From NCBI RefSeq assembly GCF_003122325.1, contig NZ_QFBC01000018.1, positions 93,502 to 157,501 of the forward strand: DNA of 64,000 nt. The letters are read 5' to 3'. The translations under genes and the position numbers were made by a program. The notes beneath the pieces were generated by a model. That model made no database searches and was not told where the DNA came from. It saw only the letters and a program-made list of their open reading frames with translations. This DNA is from Rhizobium album (lineage in GTDB: Bacteria; Pseudomonadota; Alphaproteobacteria; Rhizobiales; Rhizobiaceae). Below are positions 54,378 through 63,661 of the stretch, piece by piece. Positions within the stretch are counted from its first letter, which is position 1; every line of letters starts with the position of its first letter.

Positions 54378-56504
54378 TTACCATTTCTTCGTCAGGGTGA
54401 TGCCGACCGTGCGGCCGGGAGCGGCGACGCCCATGTCCGTTCCGCTGTAGCTGAAGTAATTCTTGAGATAGCGTTCGTCGGTGAGGTTTTTCGCCCACAA
54501 CGTCGCGCTCAGCCCGTTCTTTTCGAGGCCGATATGGGCATCGACGAGGTGCGTCGGGTCCTGCCGATAGGCATTGTTCGCGGTGAAGGCATAAGAACTG
54601 CGGAAAGTGTACTCGAGGCCCGCCGTCAATTTCAGTTCGTTATTCAACTCGCTTTCCCAGCGCAGGCCGGCGCTGAAGCTGTGACGGGGCGAGAAGGGCA
54701 GGGGATTGCCTGTATAGTCCTGGCCCATGACGGTATCGACGAAATCGTCATAGACGGCATGCGTGTAGCCGTAACCGGCGCGCAGGCCGAGCTCTTCCGT
54801 CAGCTGCGCAGTGCCCTCGATCTCGAACCCCTTCGAGGTGGCCGCGGCCGCGTTCCTGTAGACGCGGGTAAAGGGCGATGTGTAGATGACGGCCTGCTGG
54901 TCCTTCCAGTCGATATAGAACAGCGACGCCGCCAGCGTGAAGCGGCCATCCCCGGAGGTCAGCTTGGTTCCCAGCTCGTAGGACGTCGTCGTTTCCGGAT
55001 CGTAGCTGTTGGCGGAGCCGTCGTCCTCGATATAGGGGCTGATGCCGCCCGACTTGAAGCCGCGGCTGATCTTGCCGAAGGCAATGTTGCCCTCTGAGAG
55101 ATGATAGGTGGCGGACACTTCCGGCGAGATGTTGGAGAAGTCGACGTCGCCTTCCGCCCGGCCCGGATAACCGAACATGAATGTGCCGCTCGGGCTCGAT
55201 ATCTCGCTGCTGGTGGATTTGCGCTCGTAGGTATAACGGGCGCCGGCAGCAAGCTCCAGTTCCGGCGTCACGAAATACCCGACCTCGCCGAAAGCCGAAA
55301 ACGTGTCCGACGACTGTTCGAAGACATCGCGGCTCCAGACAGTGCGGTCGAGCGCGGCGAAATCGAAATATTGCGTGCCGTCGAATTTTTCATGCATGTA
55401 GAACAGGCCGCCGGTCCAGCGCCACGGGCCGTCGCCATTCGAAGAAAAGCGCAGGTCCTGGCTGAACTGTCGCTGCTTTTCGACCTGCGCCTGGCCGATA
55501 TCCGGAGACGCGGTAAAATCGCCGTCGAGATACTGGCGCATGTCATGGCCGCGGATGGCGGTGATCGAGGTGACGTCGAAACTCTCGAAACTATGGTCGA
55601 GACGGACCGAGAGACCGCCGCTGTCGACGCTGTTCTCAGGCTTGAAATCATGGAATGACCTGAAATCGAAGGCATCGGCGACCGGCGCATACCAGAGGCC
55701 GCCATCGTCGCGGTTGCGGGCATAGTCGCCGATGATTTTGAGGCGGGTGCCGTCGCCGACCTCGCCGGTGACGACGAACCGGCCGTTGAAGTTGTCCGTG
55801 TCGCTGACATCGCTGCCGAGATTGTCGATATAGCCATTTGCCCCGCTCCAGGACGCGCTGCCACGCACGGCAAAACCGGTGTCGCCGATCGGCGTCTCGT
55901 AGGCGGCCTTGAAGCGCCGGTCCATGTCGGTGCCGAGCGTCGCCGAGATCTCGCCGGAGGCGACATCGCCGGGCTCGCGCGAAATCAGGTTCACCGCGCC
56001 GCCGATCGTGTTCTTGCCGTAAAGCGTCGCCTGTGACCCGCGGACGATTTCCAGCCGCTCCAGGTCTTCGAGGAGAACGGGATAGCCGAGCGGGCGTGCC
56101 AGGAACACGTCATCGAGGAAAAGCCCGACGGCCGGCTGGCGATCGACGCCGCCGGAGATGCCGAGCGAGGTGACGCCGCGGATGGTCAGCGGGCCGCCCT
56201 GGCCGTTGAACAACACGTTCGGGCTGCGGAAGGCAGCGTCCTCCAGCGTGGTGATCTTGCCCTTGGCGATATCATCGAGCGGGATGGCGGTCACGGCAAC
56301 CGGCGCATCCTGGATTTTTTCCTCGCGGCGGCGTGCGGTAACCGTGATCGTTTTCAGCACCGTTGCTTCGCTTCCCCCGTCGTCAGAGATAACGGTGTCC
56401 TGCCCGTAGACCGGCAGCACCGGCGATAGAACGGCGCTTGCGGTCAGAAAGCTGGTGGCGAACAGGCGGCGGGCGCGGCGAATATTCATGACTGCGATCC
56501 TCAT
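54378..56504 (-). CDS. TonB-dependent ferric-siderophore receptor
   Basis: 708 residues from 56504; ATG at 56489 (MNIRRARR) is an alternative. A signal peptide ends near VYGQ (about residue 35). A TonB box-like TITVTARRREEKIQDAPVAV starts the plug domain, and the barrel ends with GAAAPGRT-like VAAPGRTVGITLTKKW, with the C-terminal aromatic residue. It resembles FyuA/FptA-type receptors. It is the first gene of the receptor-MFS-methyltransferase unit and lies just downstream of the AraC regulator. Confidence 0.92.
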   Translation of the reverse strand: MRIAVMNIRRARRLFATSFLTASAVLSPVLPVYGQDTVISDDGGSEATVLKTITVTARRREEKIQDAPVAVTAIPLDDIAKGKITTLEDAAFRSPNVLFNGQGGPLTIRGVTSLGISGGVDRQPAVGLFLDDVFLARPLGYPVLLEDLERLEIVRGSQATLYGKNTIGGAVNLISREPGDVASGEISATLGTDMDRRFKAAYETPIGDTGFAVRGSASWSGANGYIDNLGSDVSDTDNFNGRFVVTGEVGDGTRLKIIGDYARNRDDGGLWYAPVADAFDFRSFHDFKPENSVDSGGLSVRLDHSFESFDVTSITAIRGHDMRQYLDGDFTASPDIGQAQVEKQRQFSQDLRFSSNGDGPWRWTGGLFYMHEKFDGTQYFDFAALDRTVWSRDVFEQSSDTFSAFGEVGYFVTPELELAAGARYTYERKSTSSEISSPSGTFMFGYPGRAEGDVDFSNISPEVSATYHLSEGNIAFGKISRGFKSGGISPYIEDDGSANSYDPETTTSYELGTKLTSGDGRFTLAASLFYIDWKDQQAVIYTSPFTRVYRNAAAATSKGFEIEGTAQLTEELGLRAGYGYTHAVYDDFVDTVMGQDYTGNPLPFSPRHSFSAGLRWESELNNELKLTAGLEYTFRSSYAFTANNAYRQDPTHLVDAHIGLEKNGLSATLWAKNLTDERYLKNYFSYSGTDMGVAAPGRTVGITLTKKW

Positions 56505-56600
56505 CTTTTTGAGGTTATTTGCATGACATAAGCGGTTGGGGACAATGCTCGCGCCGTTCGCATTCCGGTCAAAGACGTTTGCAAAACGGGCGAACTGCGG

Positions 56601-57434
56601 TCAGGAGCGTTTGCCGGTCGCCTGTGTCGGGGAAATACCGAAACGCCGACGGAATTCCGTGGCAAAATGCTGCGGCTGGTAGCCGACGTAGCGCGCGACA
56701 TTGGTGACCGAGGTCTCGCCCGCTTCCAGCATCTGCCGCGCCGCGTCGAGCCGGCTCGTCTTGACGAAGGCATAGACGGGTTGGCCGAAAAGCGCGTTGA
56801 AGCCTGCCCCCAGCTTCTTGGCATTGGTGCCGACGCGGCGGGCGAGTTCCGTGACGCTCGGCGGATCGGCCAGTTCGGCAAGCAGGATCGACCGGGCCTC
56901 ATGGAAGCATTCGAGTTCGCGGGGCGACCACGCCCCATGCTTCTCGGCGCCGGCCTTCTTTTCCTCGATCGTCGAATTGATCACATGCGCAACGATCTCC
57001 ATCGCCTTGCCGGTGATGAACAGCCGCCGGGCGGCACCGCTCATGCGGCAGCCGAGCATCTGCCAGGCGATCGTTCGCGCCAGGTCCGGAAACAGGCCTT
57101 CGCGATGAAGCCGGCTTCTTGACAGCAGGGAGCTAGCCTCCGCCCCCAGGATCGGTTCGGCCAGAGGCGTCTCCACCTGCATGAAAACCGCCGAAACTGA
57201 ACCATCATGCAACGACGTATGCCGCGTATGGATTTCCTCGTGCGCCGAAAAGACGGCGGTGCCGCCGCTGGTCCACGTTCGCTCGCCCAACTGGCTCTGG
57301 TGGACCGCGATGTTGCCCTCCAGCAATGTGCCAAACCAATAACCAGGCGCGGTAACGCTGTCCCAGATGCTGTCCTTGCGAACAAGCGATGTCTCGAGAA
57401 AGATATTGAGGCCGGCGGAACGGATCACTTCCAA
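56601..57434 (-). CDS. AraC-family regulator (PchR/YbtA type)
   Basis: 277 residues. The C-terminal double HTH (about residues 185-275) contains ELADPPSVTELARRVGTNAK and YVGYQPQHFATEFRRRFGIS. The N-terminal half is a sensor domain. PchR and YbtA relatives activate receptor genes when the ferric siderophore is present. It precedes the receptor gene on the same strand with a RirA-like box about 130 bases upstream. Confidence 0.9.
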   Translation of the reverse strand: MEVIRSAGLNIFLETSLVRKDSIWDSVTAPGYWFGTLLEGNIAVHQSQLGERTWTSGGTAVFSAHEEIHTRHTSLHDGSVSAVFMQVETPLAEPILGAEASSLLSRSRLHREGLFPDLARTIAWQMLGCRMSGAARRLFITGKAMEIVAHVINSTIEEKKAGAEKHGAWSPRELECFHEARSILLAELADPPSVTELARRVGTNAKKLGAGFNALFGQPVYAFVKTSRLDAARQMLEAGETSVTNVARYVGYQPQHFATEFRRRFGISPTQATGKRS

Positions 57435-57564
57435 GGTTTACGCTCCCGAAATGCCTGCGGCGGCCCGGCCAATGGGCGTGCTGGAACGATCGGCAGTCGC
57501 GGGCAAAGCATGGTCGTCTCTTTTGAAAGGTGTCAACAGTCAGGTGTCGATCGATATCATAATA

Positions 57565-57583
57565 CTTGATTTTAATAGTCAAG
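57565..57583. promoter_or_regulatory. Candidate RirA iron-responsive operator
   Basis: CTTGATTTTAATAGTCAAG contains the TGA-N9-TCA core of the rhizobial IRO box with matching CTT/AAG flanks. It lies upstream of the AraC gene in an AT-rich promoter region and would repress the operon in iron-rich cells. Confidence 0.7.
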
Positions 57584-57603
57584 AAATATCCATCACTCCG
57601 CCC

Positions 57604-58115
57604 CTAGTCACCTGAATCTGAAGTTCGGCTCATTGTTTTCTGGCAGAAGGGCTTGACCGATGTGAGGATTTCGTCGTCGGATTTGACCCATCTGTAGGGT
57701 TTGGGGTTCTGGTTGTGGGTGCCGATGAGGGCGATGATGTCGGCCTCCAGATCGGCAGTGGAGCGGTGGACACCGCGTTGCAATTGCTTACGGGTCAGTT
57801 CCGCGGACCAGCGCTCCACCTGGTTGATCCAACTCGCCGAGGTGGGTGTGAAGTGAACATGCCAATGCTGGCGGCGCGCCAGCCAGGCTTTGATCTTCGG
57901 GGTTTTATGCGTGGCGTCGTTGTCCATGACGATGTGCATGTCGGGGCCCTTGGGCATTTCCTTTGAAGCCCCTCTGCACAGAGCAGGATCATCCGGCACC
58001 GGTCGGACAGCGAGCGCGCTGCCTTGTGCCGTCGAACCTGAGCCTCGAGAAAGACGCGCTCCTCGGTGCTCAGAACCACCTCTTCCGCCACCCGGCCCAC
58101 CATATCATCCTCCAA
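57604..58115 (-). pseudogene. IS630-family transposase, internally deleted
   Basis: The N-terminal part (MEDDMVGRVAEEVVLSTEER on to MILLCAEGL) is joined directly, with a frame change near 57960-58000, to the C-terminal DDE half. That half holds MHIVMDNDATHKTPKIKAWL and the final Glu in FTPTSASWINQVERW. The middle (remaining HTH and first Asp) is missing, so it cannot encode an active transposase. Imperfect ends GTCACCTGAATCTGAAGTTC (57606) and the inverse ending at 58154 mark the element. Confidence 0.85.
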
Positions 58116-58221
58116 CTCATTTGGATCAATGATACGAATTACAGTTCCGGGTGACTGGGGTCAGGACCCATTGATTTGAATTGATGGCTATGATTCAGAC
58201 GGGCGAGCAGGAGCCTGACTG

Positions 58222-58533
58222 ATGAGTAATTTGTTTTGGCTGACGGTCGAGCAAATGGCCCGTCTTCAGCCCTATTTTCCCAAGAGCCATGGTCGCCAGC
58301 GCATTGATGATCGACGCGTTCTGAGCGGCATCATCTTCGTCAACCGCAACGGGCTCAGGTGTCGCCCGATCAGTTTCTTCATAACGGCAGGTCAGGTCAG
58401 CGATTATATCGGTGCCGCTGCCTTGCGTTGGGTGTGCCTTCTGAGTGGTTATCCTGCAAGATTGCTTCATATTTGCGTACCATGTACGCAAAATAAAATA
58501 CCGGTATTGACCTTTATGAGATTAACTAGATAA
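58222..58533 (+). pseudogene. IS5-family transposase, internally deleted and truncated
   Basis: The IS5 N-terminus (MSNLFWLTVEQMARLQPYFP and RVLSGIIFVNRNGLR) is fused to a later segment FFITAGQVSDYIGAAAL. The intervening section and the C-terminal half with the catalytic residues are lost. The tail after AAAL is unrelated sequence read in frame. Confidence 0.85.
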
Positions 58534-58588
58534 ATCGACTCATGTTTTATGGCGTCCGGAGGCGATCAGGACAATGTGGGCGGATTGA

Positions 58589-58966
58589 CATGGACGACAG
58601 TTTTTTCAGGACGACACTTGCAGGGACTGCGATCGGTCTGGCCGATGTGAGGAGCAGCGTTTCCGCCGCCTGCGCGGTAAGCTGCTGTGGACGCCGAGCG
58701 AGATTGACGGTTTGAAGATCCTCTTCCATGTCGATCCTATCGCCACGAAAAGCCCGATCGAAGGCTCGAAAATGGCTGGCCGTGCGATCGTAGACGTCGC
58801 TGCCGGTTATGAGTTCGACAGCAATACCTTCGGGAAACTCCTGTTGGACGCCTTCGTCGATCGCTACATCACCTTCAAGCAGGCCGGTTCCACGCTTGAT
58901 CTTGCAGCGGTCGGCCGCCCCCGCACCTTCGGCGTTTCGCTGACAACGAGTTCTATGATATCGTGA
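58589..58966 (+). pseudogene. C-terminal remnant of a second TonB-dependent receptor
   Basis: The open frame 58589-58966 has no usable start. From about 58685 it reads like receptor beta-barrel: KLLWTPSEIDGLKILF, YEFDSNTFGKLLLDAFVDRY and the terminal strand AAVGRPRTFGVSLT. The final strand is frameshifted, losing the C-terminal aromatic residue. A different frame upstream (DDSFFRTTLAGTAIGLADV) may hold further barrel sequence. It directly precedes the ABC genes, suggesting the original receptor of that operon was destroyed, with IS5 and IS630 remnants just upstream. Confidence 0.65.
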
Positions 58967-60795
58967 CGAAACCATCATCATCTCCGGAGACCCCGGATAT
59001 TGCCGACGCCGTGTTCCAGACCGAGAGCGTCGGCGGCGCTCTCGGTGGCAATGTCCTGGCGATTATCTGGCAGTTGATCGCCAGATACAGGGCGCGGATG
59101 TGGCTGGCGATCCTGTTTGGCACACTGTCGGCGCTGACCACCATCCTGCCAGCAGTCGGTGCCGGCTTCATGGTCGGGGCCTTGCTCGACGGAGACCGAG
59201 TGACAGCGGCCCTCTGGGCCGGGTCGATGATCGTCGGCGCGGCGCTAATGATCGTGCTGTTCACTATCTCGACCTCGATATCGCACCTGATCGCCGCCGA
59301 TGTTCAGGCAGATCAGCGGCAGATCATCGGCGACAAGCTGAAACGTGTGCCGCTCGGCTTTTTCACACGGTTCTCGGCCATGGACCTGCGCCGCGTACTC
59401 ATTGACGACGTCGAGAAACTGGAAGACGGCGTCGCGCACCTGATTCCCGAAATCACCGCGGCCTATGTCGGCCCCGTGGCCCTGCTCGTGATCATGGCCG
59501 CCGTCGACTGGCGCATGGCGCTTGCGGCGCTCGTCCCGACGGTGCTCGGCTTCATTTTCATGATGATCGTTATGCGTGACGGCGTCGAAGTGACGAACCG
59601 CTATCACAAGCTCCAGGCCAACATCGCCACGACCATGGGCGAGGTCGTCAAGGTCATTCCCGTCGTCAAAACCTACGACAATTCCGGATCGGCGCTTATC
59701 CGGGCGCACCAGGCTATCGCCGACTTCCAGGATCTGATCACCGACTGGATCGACCGTGCCGTCGTGCCGGCCAACTGGTTCTTCCTGTTCGCAACCTCGA
59801 ACCTGCTGGTGCTGACGCCGCTCAGCATCTACCTCCTCGATATCGACGGAACCGACCTGCCGACCGTCACCTTCTTCCACCTGGCGGCCATGTCGCTCGC
59901 CCTTCTGATCGCCGGCCTGTTTGGCATCTCCAACCGGACCCGCCAGCAAGAAGGCGTCATCGCTCGCTGGCAAAGCCTGATGGCCTATCCGGAACAGGAG
60001 GTGGCGACGACCGGCGACGGGCCTGACGGCAGCGATATCGTCTTCTCGAACGTCTCGTTCCGGTATGATCGCGCCCTGGTGCTCGACGACGTATCTTTCG
60101 ACGTCAAGGCGGGGACTTCGCTGGCGCTGGTCGGTCCGAGCGGCTCCGGCAAGACCACGATCGGCAGGCTGCTGGCGCGCTTCTGGGATGTCGGCGACGG
60201 CAAGATCACTATCGGCGGCCGCGACATCAGGGCCATTCCGCCGCACAGGCTCGCGGAAAGCCTGTCCTTCGTCTTCCAGGACATTTTCCTGTTCTCCCGT
60301 TCGGTGCGCGACAACATCCTGATCGGAAGGCCGGATGCGACGGAAGAGGAGCTTTTGCAGGCTGCCCGCGCCGCGCGGGTGGACGAATTCGTCAGCCGGT
60401 TGCCGAAGGGATACGACACGGTGGTCGATGGCAGCCTCAGCCTGTCGGTGGGGCAAAAGCAGCGTATCTCCATCGCCCGCGCGCTGCTGCGCAATGCGCC
60501 GATCCTCGTCCTCGACGAGGCCACCGCCTATAACGACCCGGAGAACGAGCGTGAACTGCAAGGGGCGATCGCTGCCCTGACGGCGGGCAAGACGCTGATC
60601 GTCATCGCTCACCGCCTTTCGACAATCCGGCACTGCGACAACATCATTTTCCTCGACAGCGGCCGCATCCGCGAAGAGGGCACGCATGCGCAACTCCTTG
60701 CACTGGACGGTGGTTATGCCGCGCAGTGGCGCACGCACATGGCGGCCCGCGAATTCAGCCTCAGAAACCGCCAAGCCGGCGGAGACGCATCATGA
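58963..60795 (+). CDS. YbtP/IrtA-like ABC half-transporter for siderophore uptake
   Basis: 610 residues; GTG start at 58963 overlaps the receptor remnant's stop. An exporter-type six-helix membrane domain (about residues 35-320) precedes an ATPase with Walker A GPSGSGKTT and Walker B ILVLDEATAYNDPEN. The signature is LSVGQKQRISIARA, with Val in place of the first Gly of LSGGQ. Paired exporter-fold importers such as YbtPQ and IrtAB bring in ferric siderophores. It overlaps the next gene by four bases and acts with it as a heterodimer. Confidence 0.87.
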   Translation: MTKPSSSPETPDIADAVFQTESVGGALGGNVLAIIWQLIARYRARMWLAILFGTLSALTTILPAVGAGFMVGALLDGDRVTAALWAGSMIVGAALMIVLFTISTSISHLIAADVQADQRQIIGDKLKRVPLGFFTRFSAMDLRRVLIDDVEKLEDGVAHLIPEITAAYVGPVALLVIMAAVDWRMALAALVPTVLGFIFMMIVMRDGVEVTNRYHKLQANIATTMGEVVKVIPVVKTYDNSGSALIRAHQAIADFQDLITDWIDRAVVPANWFFLFATSNLLVLTPLSIYLLDIDGTDLPTVTFFHLAAMSLALLIAGLFGISNRTRQQEGVIARWQSLMAYPEQEVATTGDGPDGSDIVFSNVSFRYDRALVLDDVSFDVKAGTSLALVGPSGSGKTTIGRLLARFWDVGDGKITIGGRDIRAIPPHRLAESLSFVFQDIFLFSRSVRDNILIGRPDATEEELLQAARAARVDEFVSRLPKGYDTVVDGSLSLSVGQKQRISIARALLRNAPILVLDEATAYNDPENERELQGAIAALTAGKTLIVIAHRLSTIRHCDNIIFLDSGRIREEGTHAQLLALDGGYAAQWRTHMAAREFSLRNRQAGGDAS

Positions 60796-62525
60796 AACAG
60801 ATCGACCGACTGATTCAAACTGCATTGCCCCCGACCGCACGGAAAGAATACCGGCTGGTCCTGATCCTTCGTATGCTGGAGGGAGTGATTGTCGCGGCGA
60901 CATCGACGGCGGCATTCTTGCTGATCACCCGGCCTGCCTCGGCAAGGGGCGGCTGGACGCCGGTCATCATTTGCATCGTCCTGTTTGCCCTGTTCCTGGC
61001 GCTGCGTTATTTTCTCGCCGCCATAGCCATGAAGCGCGGCCATGGCGTTACCTATGCTGCGACGATGGCCTTGCGCACACGCATTCTCGACCACCTCGTT
61101 CGCCTGCCTCTCGGCAGCTTCCGCAAGCTGCATCCGGGCAAGGTGGCGCATACGCTGTCCGAGGACATGACGTGGATCGAGTATTACGGCAGTCATTCGC
61201 ATTCGGCATCGCTCGCCGAGCGAGCTACCCTTGCCGCCCTGCTTGCCGCCGTCGCGGTCATCCATTGGCCAATGGCGCTGGCCGCGGTGCTGACCTGGGC
61301 GGCGGGGCTCCTGGCCCTGTACCGGCTCAAGCGCTCGATCGACCGCGGCCTGCGCTTCCGTTCCGACGGCCTTGCCGAGGCATCGCGCCATATGATGGAG
61401 TATGCCGAGGGCATCCAGGTCGTCAGGGCCTTCGGCAGCACGGACGCGGCCGAGCGTGACTACGGCAAGTGGGTCGCGATCATGCGGGACGGTTTCCGCA
61501 AGGCCGTGACCCGCAATGCGCCGATGTCGACGCTGGCCAATGGCCTGGCGACGGTTGCCGTCGGTATTGGTGCATTGGCAGGCGTGTTGAGCTTGCCGGA
61601 TGGCGCGGAAAACATTTGGCGGATCGTTGCCGCCACCGGCCTGCTCACCGCCACCGTCATTCCCGCCAAGGCGATGATCACCCACACGCTGGTGCTGTCG
61701 CTCGCGGCGATCAGCGGCCAGAACGTCGAGCAGATCGAAGCGGTTCCGGCACTCGCCGACAGCGGCGACAGGCAGCCGGCGCCCGGCGAGATCCGCTTCG
61801 AGGCTGTGAATTTTTCCTACGACGGCGGCCCCAATATCCTCAAAGATATTAGCTTCACGGCCAAGCCGGGCACGATGACGGCCATCATCGGCCGAAGCGG
61901 CGCGGGAAAGACGACACTGGTCAATCTGCTGCTCAGGTTCTGGGATTATCAAGGCGGCCGGATCACGCTGAACGGCGAGGTGATCACCTCCTACGGCATG
62001 CGCGACTACATGAATTGTTTCGCTGTGGTGTTCCAGGAAACGACGCTGTTTCGCGATACTATCGCCAACAACATTCGTATCGGCAATCCTGCGGCGACCC
62101 ACAAACAGATCATCGAGGCGGCGAAGGCCGCCCAAATCCACGAGACCATCATCGCACTGCCGGATGGATACGAGACCGTCGTCGGCCATGGTGGCTCAAC
62201 GCTCTCCGGCGGCGAGCGCCAGCGGCTGACAATCGCCCGGGCGCTGCTGAAGAATGCCGACATTGTCATCCTCGACGAAGCAACCTCGGCACTCGATCCG
62301 GAAAACGAACGGGAAATCCAGCTCGCCTTCGAAGCGCTTGCCCGTGACAGGACCGTCTTCATCATCGCCCACCGCCTCTCCACGATCGTCGAGGCAGACA
62401 ACATCCTCGTTCTCGACGAGGGCGCCATCGTTGAGCAGGGCCGGCACGCCGATCTGATCGACAAGCCGGGAATCTATCGCGAACTCTGGGATGCCTATCG
62501 TCATACAGCGTCCTGGACGCTCTGA
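60792..62525 (+). CDS. YbtQ/IrtB-like ABC half-transporter for siderophore uptake
   Basis: 577 residues from ATG 60792, overlapping the preceding stop. Membrane domain with RMLEGVIVAATSTAAFLLIT, then an ATPase with Walker A GRSGAGKTT, the canonical signature LSGGERQRLTIARA, Walker [16 protein letters not shown] and H-loop IAHRLST. It partners the previous gene. The frame continues upstream but that is a shadow of the first transporter gene. Confidence 0.88.
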   Translation: MKQIDRLIQTALPPTARKEYRLVLILRMLEGVIVAATSTAAFLLITRPASARGGWTPVIICIVLFALFLALRYFLAAIAMKRGHGVTYAATMALRTRILDHLVRLPLGSFRKLHPGKVAHTLSEDMTWIEYYGSHSHSASLAERATLAALLAAVAVIHWPMALAAVLTWAAGLLALYRLKRSIDRGLRFRSDGLAEASRHMMEYAEGIQVVRAFGSTDAAERDYGKWVAIMRDGFRKAVTRNAPMSTLANGLATVAVGIGALAGVLSLPDGAENIWRIVAATGLLTATVIPAKAMITHTLVLSLAAISGQNVEQIEAVPALADSGDRQPAPGEIRFEAVNFSYDGGPNILKDISFTAKPGTMTAIIGRSGAGKTTLVNLLLRFWDYQGGRITLNGEVITSYGMRDYMNCFAVVFQETTLFRDTIANNIRIGNPAATHKQIIEAAKAAQIHETIIALPDGYETVVGHGGSTLSGGERQRLTIARALLKNADIVILDEATSALDPENEREIQLAFEALARDRTVFIIAHRLSTIVEADNILVLDEGAIVEQGRHADLIDKPGIYRELWDAYRHTASWTL

Positions 62526-62585
62526 TAGCGGATTTTCCGGCGCGTTCAGTATGCCGCTTGGCGCTTCGCCTCAGCACATGTTGCG

Positions 62586-63242
62586 TCAGGGGCTCAGGTT
62601 CTGAAGAAGTCGGCGAATGTTTCTTTGGAACGGGTCCGAGGAGCCTTGCTCGCCGGCGGCGGCCATCAGGTTGCGGGCGATCGCCGGAAAATTCTGCAAA
62701 AACTCCGGCTCCGGTTTCTGAGCCAGCGCAAGCCGCCGCTGGGCGCCGTCGATGACGAGGACTTCGCCATATGTATAGTGCAACAACATGTTGAACATGC
62801 GCCACGCATCCCCTCCCGCGAACTTCAACGCTTCAAGGGCGAGCATGATCCGTTCCACGAGCGGAAAAATGCGCCGGCTGCCGATGTTGCCGTCGACAAG
62901 GTAGCGAACAACCCAGGGATCCGCCCGGAAGGCGCGATAGATCGTCGAAAAGATGTCGACGATCTCTTCGACGGGGTCGTCCTTCTGGGGCGGGTGGACC
63001 ACGCGTTCGCCCACGAGTTCGATCATTCCTCTCAGCATATCATCCCGATCGACGACGTGCCGATAGAGAGACATGGTGCCTGATCCCAGGTCGTCGGCGA
63101 CGAGGCGCATGGTCAATGCGTCGAGCCCATGACTGCGCGCCACGTTCATGCCTGCTTCCAATATGCGACTACGAGTCAGCCGCCCGGCACGACGTTTTCG
63201 GGGACGATCGAGCGGATCGTTCAAAACACTTTGCCTCTCCAT
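62586..63242 (-). CDS. TetR-family regulator
   Basis: 218 residues. HTH at residues 22-65 (SRILEAGMNVARSHGLDALT and TMSLYRHVVDRDDMLRGMI) with a TetR/AcrR type C-terminal domain. It is convergent with the ABC pair (61 bases between stops), so direct control of that operon is not implied by position. No divergent partner gene is intact, because the upstream side is IS debris. Confidence 0.85.
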   Translation of the reverse strand: MERQSVLNDPLDRPRKRRAGRLTRSRILEAGMNVARSHGLDALTMRLVADDLGSGTMSLYRHVVDRDDMLRGMIELVGERVVHPPQKDDPVEEIVDIFSTIYRAFRADPWVVRYLVDGNIGSRRIFPLVERIMLALEALKFAGGDAWRMFNMLLHYTYGEVLVIDGAQRRLALAQKPEPEFLQNFPAIARNLMAAAGEQGSSDPFQRNIRRLLQNLSP

Positions 63243-63341
63243 TCTCTGAATCCGCTAAGGGCAGGGCAACTCCATTAAATCGCGATCGGGATTTCACGCA
63301 ACCTCATTCGATTTCCTCTTGTGAATCGATACTGCACCGGA

Positions 63342-63661
63342 TCACCACAGAAGCCTTGGATTGAGCGCTCGTCCTGACCGAAGTGAACGAGTTCGCCGAA
63401 CGCCGACCCAGCCTCTTTCAGGTGAAGAGCGACGCTTCTCATGACGATTACTTCCAACGTGGTGCACTGGCTGGCGACAGGTTTGACTGCCAGAGCGGCG
63501 GACCGCGAAGCCACGGCTCGACGTCGGGATCATGGCGCCGCGTTTATAGCGGGCGCTGACGAGCTGGAAGAACAGATTGCCGGCACCCTGGACGACGGGC
63601 AGGCAGCCAATCTCGTCGACGATCGGTAGGCTCGCCCCGTGAAAGAAGCGGATGCGTTTCT
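63342..63661 (-). pseudogene. IS21-family istB ATPase remnant
   Basis: Read on the minus strand the frame gives KRIRFFHGASLPIVDEIG, then CLPVVQGAGNLFFQLVSARY and KRGAMIPTSSRGFA. This is the Walker B to sensor region of an IS21 helper IstB, after which similarity decays. Walker A and the C-terminus are missing. The rest of 63243-64000 contains no intact gene. Further right, 63978-63993 is the perfect palindrome TGAGGGAAATCCCTCA. Confidence 0.8.

Noticed and set aside
52212..63661. The two istB pieces as halves of one gene split by an 11-kb insertion
   Set aside because: Order and strand would fit, but the pieces look like different IstB subfamilies (PAMTLAAVDRLVH versus LPVVQGAGNLFFQLV types), so two separate elements are more likely.
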